From Hyposmocoma kahamanoa (lineage: Eukaryota > Arthropoda > Insecta > Lepidoptera > Cosmopterigidae): DNA of 64,000 nucleotides. The DNA is taken from NCBI RefSeq assembly GCF_003589595.1, contig NW_020653726.1, positions 16,060,499 through 16,124,498 of the forward strand, in the 5' to 3' direction. Within the stretch, counting starts at the first letter, position 1, and each line of letters opens with the position of its first letter. This document shows, one piece after another, positions 35,801-46,000 of the stretch. The position numbers and the translations under genes were made by a program. Under the pieces are notes generated by a model, which was not told where the DNA came from, searched no databases, and worked only from the letters and a program-made list of their open reading frames with translations.

Positions 35801-38760
35801 TCATTTGAAAAACCTGCCCAGAGGCTTATAGGTGACAGAATGAATGGAAGCGAAACTGCAGAGCCTTGAACGTCCTCGTAAAGTTGTCTACTTATCGGTA
35901 TTCATACAGTGTACCACGGAGAATGTGCAGCGGAAATGTGCGATTTCATTCCGCCTTCCCCTTTCTACCATCGTTGGACTAGACATAGGCTAGGCTAGAC
36001 GCAACCCCTACACTGTATATATTCAAAGTATTCGCACGTGGCGGTGGGACGCATTTATTCGACACGAATTTTAATCGCGTTGCCGCCGCGGAGCGACCGC
36101 ATGCATCTAACTGTCATGGCAAAATACGCTCTATTTATTTAGCTTTAACGTTTTAACTTAAATGCGATATTATTCAAAAGAATTAAACTGTTATTGCCTA
36201 GTAAATAGAATTCAGATTCGCCATTAATGCACATGAAGGCGTGGTAACTGGGCGGTCACCACGCGGCGGCCGCGAGAAAACTTTCGCCTCGTGTAACTGG
36301 GCGCTTATGCTTTCACATAATTTATACGGGGAACGGCTATGGAGTGGAATTCCCTGCCTGCAGACTTATTTCTTGAACTCTATAACTTGCGCCCGTTTCA
36401 AGGCAAGAGTTAATAGGTATTATTTAGGTGTACATGTTCCTCGTACCTTCTCGACAACTCGTACGCGATACCTCATCGTGACTTTCCATCAGGTGAGATG
36501 GCGGACGAATGCGCACTTATTTTTTTATGAAAATAAATTATAAATAAAGTAACGCTGCTTGTTAATAGTAAATATTGTTACAGACGGGTAAACACCACGG
36601 CGATCGTGGCAACAGACTAGCTACCGTACTTTTTTATGTAAGTAGACACAATTTATTAGTGCTTAAAAAATCTGAAAGAAAAATTTAATAGCTACTTTTA
36701 TTCAAAGATGTCAGACGTGGCTTATGGCGGAGCTACGGTTTTCACTAGACTGGGCTTGTCAGTGCCACCTATCAAGGGGAGTGCTCTGTTCTGGACAAAT
36801 CTACTTTCATCGGGAGATGGAGATAACAGAACTTTGCATGCAGCATGTCCTGTTTTGTATGGAAATAAATGGGGTCAGTCTCTTAGATAACTGTTTTATA
36901 CTATAATAAAAACGAAATGTTGAAAAACAAGAAAGGTGTTAGATGTGGGTAGTAAAAAATCGTGATACTCATTAAACTTAATAATAGGGGTTAAAGTATG
37001 AAATTGCCGATTTGTACTGAAAATCTAAATTGTTTATTTTTTAAATTTTTAACAAATTTATTTAATCAAAATAGTTGCCATTATTATCTATACATTGCTG
37101 CCATCTAATGGGAAGGTTATTAATGCCTTTGCGATAGAACTCCGACGATCTAGATTGCACAAACTGTGTGAAAGCATTTTGTACTGCCTCCTGGGAAGAA
37201 AACTTCTTGTCACGTAGATAATTGTCCAAATCACGAAAAAAATGGTAGTCCGTTGGAGTAAGGTCTGGTGAATACGGAGGATGACGAATGGTTTCTAACT
37301 GCAGTTCCTGAAGGGTCAAAATGGTTTCTCGTGCTGTGTGAGGTCTCGCGTTGTCGTGGAGCAATAATGGTGAAGATCGATTCATGAGTCGGGGCTGTTT
37401 TACTGCTAGTTTTGTCAACATGGTTCGGAGTTCGGCACAATAGACATCTGCCGTTATTGCTTGACCAGATCGGAGAAAACTATAGTGAATAACACCATGC
37501 TGAGACCACCAAACAGTTACCACAGTTACCTTTTTATTGGTAAGTTTTGCTTTAGGACACTGTTGTGGCATTTGACCTGGGGTCAGCCATTGCATTTTTC
37601 TTTTCCGGTTATCATAAAGAATCCACTTTTCATCACATGTTACAATTCGATCCAATATTCCTTCATTTCTGTACCGGTTCAACAAGGCAACACAAGTTTC
37701 AACACGCGTTTCTTTCTGCAGATCAGTCAAATCATGAGGCACCCATTTTTCGTATTTTTTTATTTTATTGATTTGACGCAAGTGAGTCAATATTGTGGAT
37801 AAGGTAACGTTAAACCATGCCGCTAATTCCTGGGTAGTTTGACTAGGATCGGCTTCCACTATCTCTCTTAATTCATCGTTATTCACCTGTGTGGGCGGTC
37901 TTCCTCGTGGCTCGTTCTTTAAGTCGAAATTTCCATCACGAAAGCGTTTAAACCAAAATCGCACGGTGCGTTCATTAGTAGACCCCTCTCCAAACGCAGC
38001 ATTGATATTGCGGGCTGTTTCTGCCGCGTTAGTTCCGCGTCGGAACTCGTATTCAAAAATCACTCGAATTTTCGCAGTATCCATCTTTCTTGTCTAAATT
38101 GAATAACAAAAACAATTGAAAGTCGATATTCAAATGTTTCAAATTTAAAAAAAAAAATCACAGAAACCATTTGAAAAAAGTTTCATTCGAAAACCTCAAA
38201 CCATGAAGATTCTATGAAAATTCAAAGAACCTATTGCAATAAAACGGCAATTTCATACTTTAACCCCTAATATTACATTTATTTAAGCGACCTCTTTAGT
38301 CAGCCGCTGGTAGCTGTAAAGGTACCTGGCTGATTGAAGAAAAACTTTCATAGATGTCTCATAGATGGCGTTATGGCAAAAAGCGGTTAAAAACAAGGAC
38401 CTGCAACAAGCACATAGAGAAGTTCGTAAGGTCTGCTGGTTTGTTCCGTAGCTCAGTTGGGAGAGCGTTCGTCATCCACGAAGGTGCTGGTTTGAGTCCA
38501 GCCGGATCGAAGGATTTTTTATTGTGTTCGATCTTATGGAGTTATTTGACAAAACAATTGAATATCATTATGGCACTAAAATATCGTGACATTAAATAAA
38601 TAACATTTCTAATTAGAAGCGTCTTGCAGTTGCCAATAAATGGATTCACGAAGCTGGTCAAGAACTAACACGCCCGTGTCCTCTTGTACAAGAAACAATG
38701 CCAGTACAGTTTTGGAAGAAAAATAATCAACCTAAACAAAACGCTCCGAGAAAGTCTTAG
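29807..38760 (+). CDS. Prolyl 4-hydroxylase alpha-subunit-like gene, copy 2, complete (546 aa)
   Basis: Twelve exons: 29807-29982, 30280-30425, 30872-31010, 31336-31362, 31493-31680, 32478-32599, 33055-33176, 34202-34352, 35353-35571, 36584-36637, 36708-36873, 38630-38760 (TAG). The total is 1641 nt with the frame kept throughout. Residues 1-20 are a signal peptide (MVKLHVLNVALFIFINSCSG). About 21-155 is the P4HA N-terminal domain, 163-226 the TPR-like peptide-binding domain, and 308-546 the Fe(II)/2-oxoglutarate dioxygenase domain. H425 and D427 (PHYDFD) with H492 (LHAACPVLYGNKW) are the expected iron ligands, and K502 the 2-oxoglutarate ligand. Length fits family members (about 530-550 aa). 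This is the most canonical copy, so it is the best candidate for classical collagen prolyl hydroxylation in the ER with PDI. The start was chosen because it opens directly into the signal peptide. Intron 11 hosts the intact mariner. Its donor (gtcagt) is weak, as is the one after exon 9 (gtataa). Confidence 0.92.
30008..30230 (+). repeat. Family A repeat in intron 1 of copy 2
   Basis: TGTGACAAGACGAACCAGTC at the left and AAGGAGCTCTACTGCTACTA at the right, with an internal deletion relative to the longest copies. Confidence 0.75.
30515..30622 (+). repeat. Dispersed repeat family F, copy 2
   Basis: TGTTACGCGATTGCTCCGTC and AAAAGGAGGTACCTACCCCA match the family. In intron 2 of copy 2. Confidence 0.6.
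31060..31300 (+). repeat. SINE family B copy with inverted head
   Basis: GACGTTGGTTTGAATCCAGA is the B-box region and ATTCGATCTTTTTAATAATA the tail. The preceding 31063-31096 (CTGATTCGAACCAATGTCTT) is an inverted copy of 31111-31145. Confidence 0.7.
31831..32310. repeat. Family A repeat (+) followed by an inverted fragment (-)
   Basis: 31831-32122 is a nearly complete + copy (AAGTGACAGGACGGACAAAT to CACAAGGAG). 32215-32310 matches the left end in reverse (ACCTGTTCGTTTCGTCACC). The two form an inverted pair in intron 5 of copy 2. Confidence 0.7.
32690..32960 (+). repeat. SINE family B, full-length type
   Basis: 5' body GGTAGCTATAAAGGTCTCTA, tRNA-like part ATAGTTCAGTTGGTAGAGTG (A box) and CAGGTTCGGGTTCTG (B box), tail GTGTTCGATCTTCGTATTAA. 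In intron 6 of copy 2. Confidence 0.75.
33475..33665 (-). repeat. Dispersed repeat family F, copy 3 (reversed)
   Basis: Contains GAGTTATCGCGTAACATACC and GTCGAATTGAGAACTTCCTT, the reverse of the family consensus. Confidence 0.7.
33747..34034. mobile_element. 288-bp MITE with 8-bp target duplication (copy b)
   Basis: Reverse-complement copy of the element at 1187-1472, with the same terminal repeats. Flanked by TGTCTGAC on both sides (33739-33746 and 34035-34042). It lies in intron 7 of P4HA copy 2. Confidence 0.9.
34770..35237. repeat. MITE family D, copy 2 (reversed)
   Basis: Reverse-complement relative of 25096-25556 with the same terminal pattern (TATACACATATTATAAGCTC ... GTTTATGATACGTGTGTAG). 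Lies 115 bp before an exon of P4HA copy 2. Confidence 0.7.
35730..36010 (+). pseudogene. Jockey-type LINE reverse transcriptase C-terminal fragment
   Basis: Reads RTEYYCHLWVGSAKYQLATL then, after frame breaks, YHGECAAEMCDFIPPSPFYH. This is the thumb/C-terminal end shared with 48440-49000. Dead. Confidence 0.65.
36300..36543 (+). pseudogene. LINE 3'-terminal coding fragment
   Basis: LWSGIPCLQTYFLNSITCAR, then FKARVNRYYLGVH, is the last coding block of a LINE, also seen at 46840-47010. In intron 9 of copy 2, ending about 40 bp before exon 10. Confidence 0.55.
36987..38267 (-). mobile_element. Complete mariner transposon
   Basis: Terminal inverted repeats are at least 23 bp and perfect (starting GGGGTTAAAGTATGAAATTG) at 36987-37009 and 38245-38267. 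The element is flanked by the TA duplication typical of Tc1/mariner (36985-36986 and 38268-38269). It is 1281 bp, the normal mariner size, with one uninterrupted transposase reading frame on the minus strand. It lies in the last intron of P4HA copy 2. Intact repeats, TSD and frame point to a recent arrival. Confidence 0.97.
37062..38084 (-). CDS. Mariner transposase, intact (340 aa)
   Basis: This is a full-length cut-and-paste transposase. The N-terminal helix-turn-helix half binds the terminal repeats. The linker motif appears as KWVPHDL (family WVPHEL). The catalytic triad is D,D34D: D in TCDEKW, D in LLHDNARPHTA, then exactly 34 residues to the D of LTPTDYHFF. It has no internal stop or frameshift, and it starts with ATG and ends with a stop. 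Family transposases are about 345 aa. It could encode a working enzyme, though activity cannot be read from sequence. Confidence 0.96.
   Translation of the reverse strand: MDTAKIRVIFEYEFRRGTNAAETARNINAAFGEGSTNERTVRFWFKRFRDGNFDLKNEPRGRPPTQVNNDELREIVEADPSQTTQELAAWFNVTLSTILTHLRQINKIKKYEKWVPHDLTDLQKETRVETCVALLNRYRNEGILDRIVTCDEKWILYDNRKRKMQWLTPGQMPQQCPKAKLTNKKVTVVTVWWSQHGVIHYSFLRSGQAITADVYCAELRTMLTKLAVKQPRLMNRSSPLLLHDNARPHTARETILTLQELQLETIRHPPYSPDLTPTDYHFFRDLDNYLRDKKFSSQEAVQNAFTQFVQSRSSEFYRKGINNLPIRWQQCIDNNGNYFD
38290..38605 (+). repeat. SINE family B, full-length type
   Basis: Body GGTAGCTGTAAAGGTACCTG, then the tRNA-like unit TTCCGTAGCTCAGTTGGGAG (A box), GGTTTGAGTCCAGCCGGATC (B box), tail GTGTTCGATCTTATGGAG. 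It lies directly downstream of the mariner and ends near the last exon of copy 2. Confidence 0.8.
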
Positions 38761-39056
38761 CTTAGCCTTTTGTTCGAACTCTACCTAAACCGTGTGCGTG
38801 TGATATATTTTTGTAAATATTTTATATTATCGTGTGTTTTGATGCTACACCCGTTTGTTTTCTATTTCAGTAAACTAATTGATTGAGTTTTTTTTTATCG
38901 AGTAACTATAACATTTTCAGTTGACATTCAAACCTTGCTCGCCGTAAGTAAGACGTAAATCACACTTGCGTCATCACTTCACTTTTGTGAAACAACTATT
39001 TCTCGGGGTATGTACTATGTACACTCTGATCGGGCGATCGTTTGGTTGTGGAAACT

Positions 39057-39062
39057 AATAAA
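39057..39062 (+). terminator. Candidate poly(A) signal of copy 2
   Basis: AATAAA about 300 nt after the copy 2 stop codon. No nearer match was seen. Confidence 0.3.
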
Positions 39063-39735
39063 CTTACAAGTACACATTGATACTATGATCACGATTATTA
39101 TAATTGTGCTATAAATTGTGTTCATAAATTCGCTACAAAACTTCCTAAATACTAACACTAACACAGCACTGTGTTAAGTTTTAGCAAATTTAGCAAATTT
39201 TTAAAACTTTGGTATAATTATTAATAAGAACTGTAAATTATTTTATGATGTAGACAAATATCATAACGTCATTGATTATTTTAAATTGTTTAATTTCTAT
39301 TTTTTGACAATTGTTTGAAAGCAAAAAACTAGAACCATATTAATTGAATCGAATAGCGTGATCGGTTGCGACAAATCGTGCAGAGCGCGCGATCAGAATT
39401 TACATACCCATTTCACGTACCTACCATACTTCGAAATTCGAAGAACGTCTTGTTGTTATCTGATACATCCTTGTTTAAATTCCATATTTCTGTCTTTGCA
39501 TTTAAGATTTTGACTTGAATGAGGTAACACTCAGATTTTGTTCAGATTTGTCTTCTTCGCTATTGATATATTAGTATTTATGTAGGAATGTGCACAATGG
39601 AACATTTTTTTTTAAATATCGCATTAATTATAATGCCAATTTTAATACATATGCAAAGATTTTAATTCAGTTTAATGCTGTAATTTATTATAGTTGCAAA
39701 TATTAGAGAATCTAAAAACATAAATTTTATCAGAG

Positions 39736-40025
39736 GTAAGTGAATTTTCAAATGACTTGTTTATTTACCAAATTTTAACTGCCTCCGTGACCGAACGGTA
39801 ATGGTGCTGGGCTGCCATGCAGAGGTCGCGGGTTCGATTCCCTGGCCGAGAGAAATATTTGTAAAGCCTACATTTATTTGTTTCGTGAGTTCGGGTGTAA
39901 TTTGTGGTTGTCTATGTCCATAGCACCCGCGATACAGGGTTTCCCTAGTGCGTAAAATGTAAATGGTAGGTGTTATAATGAGGTACTAAAATAAATTAGA
40001 CTTGCATAATGTTTTTTTTTCTCAG
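39736..40025 (+). other. Probable 5' UTR intron of copy 3
   Basis: A strong donor (GAG|gtaagt) at 39736 and a T-rich acceptor ending at 40025, 2 nt before the copy 3 ATG. A family C SINE occupies most of it. Confidence 0.5.
39778..39995 (+). repeat. SINE family C (tRNA-derived), copy 2
   Basis: Head CTGCCTCCGTGACCGAACGG, B box GGTTCGATTCC, and the same body as 19868-20080 (GTGTAATTTGTGGTTGTCTA, ACAGGGTTTCCCTAGTGCGT). Confidence 0.8.
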
Positions 40026-40027
40026 AA

Positions 40028-43000
40028 ATGATACCATCTAAATTATTGCGCCTAGCCTGTTTCTTGGCAGTAACGTGGTGGGCACAAGCAGAACTTTACA
40101 ATGCCCTTACGCACAAATTAGACAAATTAATATATACACAGAAAACCGTAATAGACGATTTACAAGAATATTTGAGGAAAGAAAGTCAAAGATTAACGCA
40201 TTTGAACACGTAAGTTCCAATTTTTAGGGCGCCTTAAATAGGATGCTTATATAAGTACTGCAGTGGCGCCACTGTGGCGCTGCACCGCGCTAGTACTCAT
40301 TATCATTCAATATTTCTGGGGTCGGCGGACTAAAATACAAGTCAAAATGCAACATCATTCATTTCAATTAATACATCTACCGGCTAAAGCCCATAAGCGA
40401 AATCATTCGTTACTTCATAAATTTGTAACTTTATCCTAGAGGCGTCTTTTTCAAATTTATCATTCTCTTCACATCTTCCCCTGGTGACCCATAATTCAGG
40501 TTTTTCTATACCTGTCTCGGGCACCAGTCTCTCACAAAACAGTCTGACCAATTTTTAATCTTGTTTTAACCTTAAGTTCCTTACTCTAAGTCTGTTTTGT
40601 GATTGAGATATAAATAAAACATTATTCATTCATTCTTCCAATACTATAAACAATACAAAAAATATATAATTATTTATTAACAAATGAAGCACTTTTTACT
40701 TATGTGCTGTAGTCCGCCGACCCTAGATTTAGAAGCGCAACTGCAATGCCACAATCGCACCACGCGTGCCTCTTTTGCAGACTAGATATTGTATTAAAAT
40801 AAGTAGTGCGTGACACGGCTGCCGCCCCACAGACGCGCCACTGCAGTGTATTCGTAAGCAACTAATTTGAATGTACCTTAGTGTTAAAAAGAGAATCTAT
40901 AGAAATAATTAGTAGCCATAATACATTATTGCAAACATCGGGAAGTGAAGGACTGCCTTGGCTTAGTATTCGATACGCTAGACAGGCAATGTCTGTTTCC
41001 GTCGAGGTATGTATAGTGCTTTTCACAAACAACAACAGAATAATAACTTTTTATTTAAAAAAAGACCTCAAAATCTTACTCGCTTTTGCTGTGTTCGACT
41101 AGAAAACCAAAAAACTGACTTTTAGAACTCTAAAGCGTTACAAGGCTGAATATAAGAAGATATCGAAAAATGTTACGGACTATATAGCGAATCCTGTCAA
41201 CGCTTTCATATTGATAAAACGATTGACCATTGACCTTCAACCTGTCGAAAAGCTTGTCCATGAAAAAATAGGTTAGTATAATTTAATTCTATACTTTGAA
41301 TATAAATAGTTTAGTTATATACCGTTGCTCCCTCGATCCCCCTGGTTTGATGAGCACAAAATTGAGATACGATCTGGCAGTCGGTTTGAGATAACGCTCC
41401 GGTGCAAACTTATGAACAGAATGTGACCATATTTTGTTAAATAAGTTAGCATAATAAAGCGAATCTGTCATAAAGCTAATCTGTCGTAAAGCGAATCTGT
41501 CCTAAGGCGAATAAGGGATGGGATTGTGGAACATGTGTACAATATAGTTACGGAGTGTAAACGGAATGAGGTCCCGAGATCTAACTTATAAATAAAAAAT
41601 AATAACATTAGTGTTGTTAACAGCATATTGACCTCTCCTTGTAGTAGAGAGACTGAAAGTGCTTTTCTACCGGCGCACTATTGGAAATTTAAGTCAGTTA
41701 CGGACCAAAAATCTGTAACTTTTTTGTTTTTTGAAATACATCTTTAATTTTTTTATTATACATAGTGGGAATAACGACGCTTTTAAACGCATATACATTT
41801 TTATTTAACTACCCGTAATTGAGAGAAAAAATGTGCAAAATCATAAATCCCTCTGGTAAATACTACCCAATATTTATTTTAAAAAAATGGAAATGCCATG
41901 TTACGGTAATTTTTTATTCATAAAATAAATTAAATGTAATTATAAATTTTTCTTAAAATTATATAAAATAAAAAGAAAAGTACGAGACAATAAACAACTT
42001 CTGAAAGTTGTCCGATAGGTAACACTGCAAAATGATTAATTATACCTTCTCCGTGAATTAATATTTTGTGTACCGAAGATGGCATATAATACCAATCATA
42101 TTTAATGACGCATATTCTTGTTGTTTCCAAAGTATATTTCCCAAATTTTTAGGAGTCTATCATTATGCCAGACGATAAAGCTAGAAGGATTATATAGAGT
42201 CGCTTTATCAAAATTTCATCGACTCCTGTAATTTCAGCTGAGCAGACTGCATTATAAAAAATCCTCGCAGTGTTACCGTCATTGGTATTACCACCTTCTT
42301 GCCGTGGTTTATCAATTATTAATCAAAGCTCTTCTCGAAAGCGTCTTTGTACCACAGTTTTCTTCTTTTGTTTCATTTGTTTATTTTCGTCAGTCGTAGC
42401 AGACCATTTTTGAGACGAAAGATTTTAAGAAATATGCATCATCTCCATACAGCGAATCCAGGCGTGCAGTGTTGATAATTTATAACGAAAAGAATTTTCA
42501 TTTTCGGGCCTAGCAGTTACATTTCGTAAATTATTCATTAGACGTGGAGTAGCACCACAAATGAGTCGGTTAATATCTGAGCTACTTTGGCGTCTATCAT
42601 GGTCAAAAAAGTTAATGTTTAACTTGAACGCCATTGCCTTCCTTAACAATCAACGATGGACTCAAAGAATCAATTTGATTTCGAATATCGTCAACAACAG
42701 CTTTAGTTTTCTCAGGAGTTTATTTCAAAAACACAATTAAGGGCGACAGAATCTCACGGATGGAGGCGCAGGATTTTGCCAAGCAACAGTACCAGTCGTT
42801 TCATCAACTAACCCGGTGGGCACAACAGACGCGACGAATATGTATGAGTCTGACACAAGTTCAGACTACTCTGAAGGTCTTTGTTTATACTCACTTTGAC
42901 CAGCCATCACATCCCCATTTACTGTATAAAACCAACTGTTTCCAACCGTTTTCGTACACGGAATCTATCATCAATATCCTCGCCGTTGTGTGATCTAATA

Positions 43001-46000
43001 AATCCTGTACGGATACCATTTTTGCACATATGTTTGTAATTTCAATAGCTGATGCAGGTATATTAATATTAATATTCTTCAAATATAAATATTGAACCCT
43101 GGTCAGATCCAATTCAATGAATACTCTTAATGCTTCTTGATCGCTCAGCGTTTGGATGGTATTGGAGTCGTCCATCAATTTTAGCACTGATATTTTTTTT
43201 CTTTGCATCTGCAGGCCTCAATGCCTCCAAGATTTTTGCTTCATTACTTTCCCCCTTTGAATAAATGCACCATAGACGTGTTCTAATCTATATTCATTAA
43301 GCAGTGTCGTATTTTTGCCTTTCTTACTAGATTCTGAAGAATTTTCATAAGACATACAAGGTCTTCCTCGTTTCCCAGTTAAAGTAGATGGAATGGAATC
43401 GATTGTCGTTGACAGAGTAACAGAAAGCTCTTGATCCAACCAATCACTGTTAACCCTCAAAAAGGCTTCTTTCTTTCGTGATGCTTGGCTCCATCGACTG
43501 TTGTACTGTGTTAGCAATTTTTTTTTACATCACTTATTATCAAACGTAAATTATCCTCCGAAAGTTCACAACAATCTCGTAAAAATGTTTCTAGAACCGA
43601 TTCATTTCTTCCACCTTCAATGTAGGAAAGTATTAGTTCTCGTCTCAAACATTTGAAAGTACTCATTTTCAAAGGAGTTGGAAAAGTCTATTCAGTAACA
43701 AACGCCTGCTTGTTTTAATAAATTTATGAAATTAATGTGTCAGAGCATTATATAGTAACGTTGGAGTGTGAATAATATTGATAAATATAATAAATGCAAC
43801 CGCATATATATTATCGTATCGCGTTGCATTGATAAGGGCATTTTTCTGGGGTAGGACATTTGATACGATTTCTTTCATATCTTTAGAAGCCGCAAAAAAC
43901 CGCAGCTGATTTTTATAAAATTTTGATAATGAATACCTACGTTATTCGAAGCTTCGGCAAGCTACGCTAACAGTCAAAACCTTTGATGAATTTGATAAAG
44001 ATAGGTTAATGTCTCCATTTTTAATTACGATTTATTTTCTTTACATTACACAACAAATTTGGATGTATTTTTATTAAATCAACATACCTGTCTAATATAA
44101 AAAACCTTTAATATAATAAAGTATGACATCTAAACTATCAAATAAAATTAAATGTGTATTTCAATTAAGACATTAGTCAAAATCATTTTTGATACGCCGT
44201 TGTTCTACTATTTCTCATAGTGCGGCGAGGCGAGGCGAGGATTGAAATTTGTATGGCAAAATTTAAAACATCGTAGGGAATCTTCATTTGATTCTTCTTA
44301 CGTTAATATATTTAATAATAATAATTTACGGGATATTTTACTTCAGTTGCGTGTTTTTTACCTACTAGACAAACTGGATAGCACTGATTGTTATTATCCA
44401 CGTCCTTACGAGTGCTCGCGATAGATATTAATGGCAATTTTTGGTGGAAATAGGCCCGGTGAGATTTCGATTGTTGTCTTGTCTTGCCGGTAGAAAAGCA
44501 CCTTAAGATGCTGCACAAAGTAGTGATTTTGGGACTTAAGAACAGACAAATGTAATTATTTAAGCATTGTTACCTTATCGTTGTTCGTGTCGTTATCAAG
44601 GTGACGTGTTCATTGAAACAAACCCATCTTATTGCATCTTATAGATTTTTAAAAAGCAGCCGTTTTTGACATGTAAATCTTTCGTTTTAGAATTCAGAAA
44701 GAAATCAAAAAATGCTTCGCTACTGTTCCCATCTCAAAAAGATCTAGAAAGAGCGACTTTGGCGCTTTGGAGAAATCAATTCGTATATGGTTTGAACGTC
44801 ACACATCTCGCTGGTGGTTACTTGCATACTCGATTCGGGTAACAAATTGCTGATATTAAATATTATTTACAACATATATAGTCTTGCGATAGATAGAGTG
44901 AGTGATGACAACACAATAATTCATGTACACTTAGCAACACCAATCAAGGTATGTAACCAACTTTTAACAAATATTTTTTAGAGAATGTAGGTACCTATAT
45001 CTTTCGGTGTAATGTATTGTACGTACAAATTACCAGCTTAATATGCAAATATTAAAAGCTATAACCTATATCATGTTTTCAGCCAAGACAATAAAAGTGT
45101 AAGGGAGTATTTGTGAGTATCTGATTTTATTTAGACCACAGATACAATTCGTGGTGCCTAAATGGAAACAAAATAACCTCGTTTTTTTCAGTTCTCCTAT
45201 GACGAGCTTTGATTGCTTCGAAGTAGGCCGGATTTTGAGCAATAAAAATACATATAAAGAAGCGTTAGCGTGGTTGCTAGAGGCGTATAGAAAATACAAA
45301 ATTAAAGATAGGATTAATAGCATTTTTTCAAAATATGAAATAGTGAAACATATCTGCGAGGCATACGTAAAATTGGGTTTGTATTAATAATAATGCAATG
45401 CCAAACAACCATAAAATTTACCTGGTCTCAAACTAGACAAATACTATACCCGGAACACCCAGACCAGAACCAATTTAGAAAGGTTCATTGTCCAAATTGT
45501 TCCTACCGGGTATTGAACCCGGGGCTTCCTTATCTAGCGCCGACAATACAATCCATTGAACTACTGACGTCGGCAACAATATTGACCGCAAATTAATCCC
45601 TCACTTATTTATTTCGCTGGCTCAGAGCGACCCCAAGTGGATCTTACCCTGCGACCATTCTTGTGCCAGTTCTGATTCCAATTATTAATAATGTTGTTGT
45701 GTGTTTTTTCACTTTGGTCATTGCTCTCCGAAAGGGTAATTAGAATGTTGTTTGGCTAGGTAATTTAAGAAAAAGTATCCAGTATATGTTTGAAGAGTTC
45801 TACGTTTCAGGAGATGTGAAAAATGCTTTGCTCTGGAACAATAAACTAAAGAATGTAAGACAGCCAGGGAAATATAATAAATCACAAACAGATGCCGCGA
45901 AGGAGTTTAGACAAATGAAAATTGATGAATTGGAAGCATTATTGAGGAAAGAAGAAAAGCTCGGTGAGAATTTAACGGTACTATTGCAGGTACGTAGACT

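Noticed and set aside
38444..38515. tRNA-like sequence with A and B boxes
   Set aside because: The cloverleaf is not complete, and the same unit with the same flanking body recurs at several sites, so it is a SINE head and not a tRNA gene.
40881..41010. Exon-like stretch with a gtatgt donor between exons 1 and 2 of copy 3
   Set aside because: It has no counterpart in the other copies, and inserting it is not needed because 40209/41126 already join in frame.
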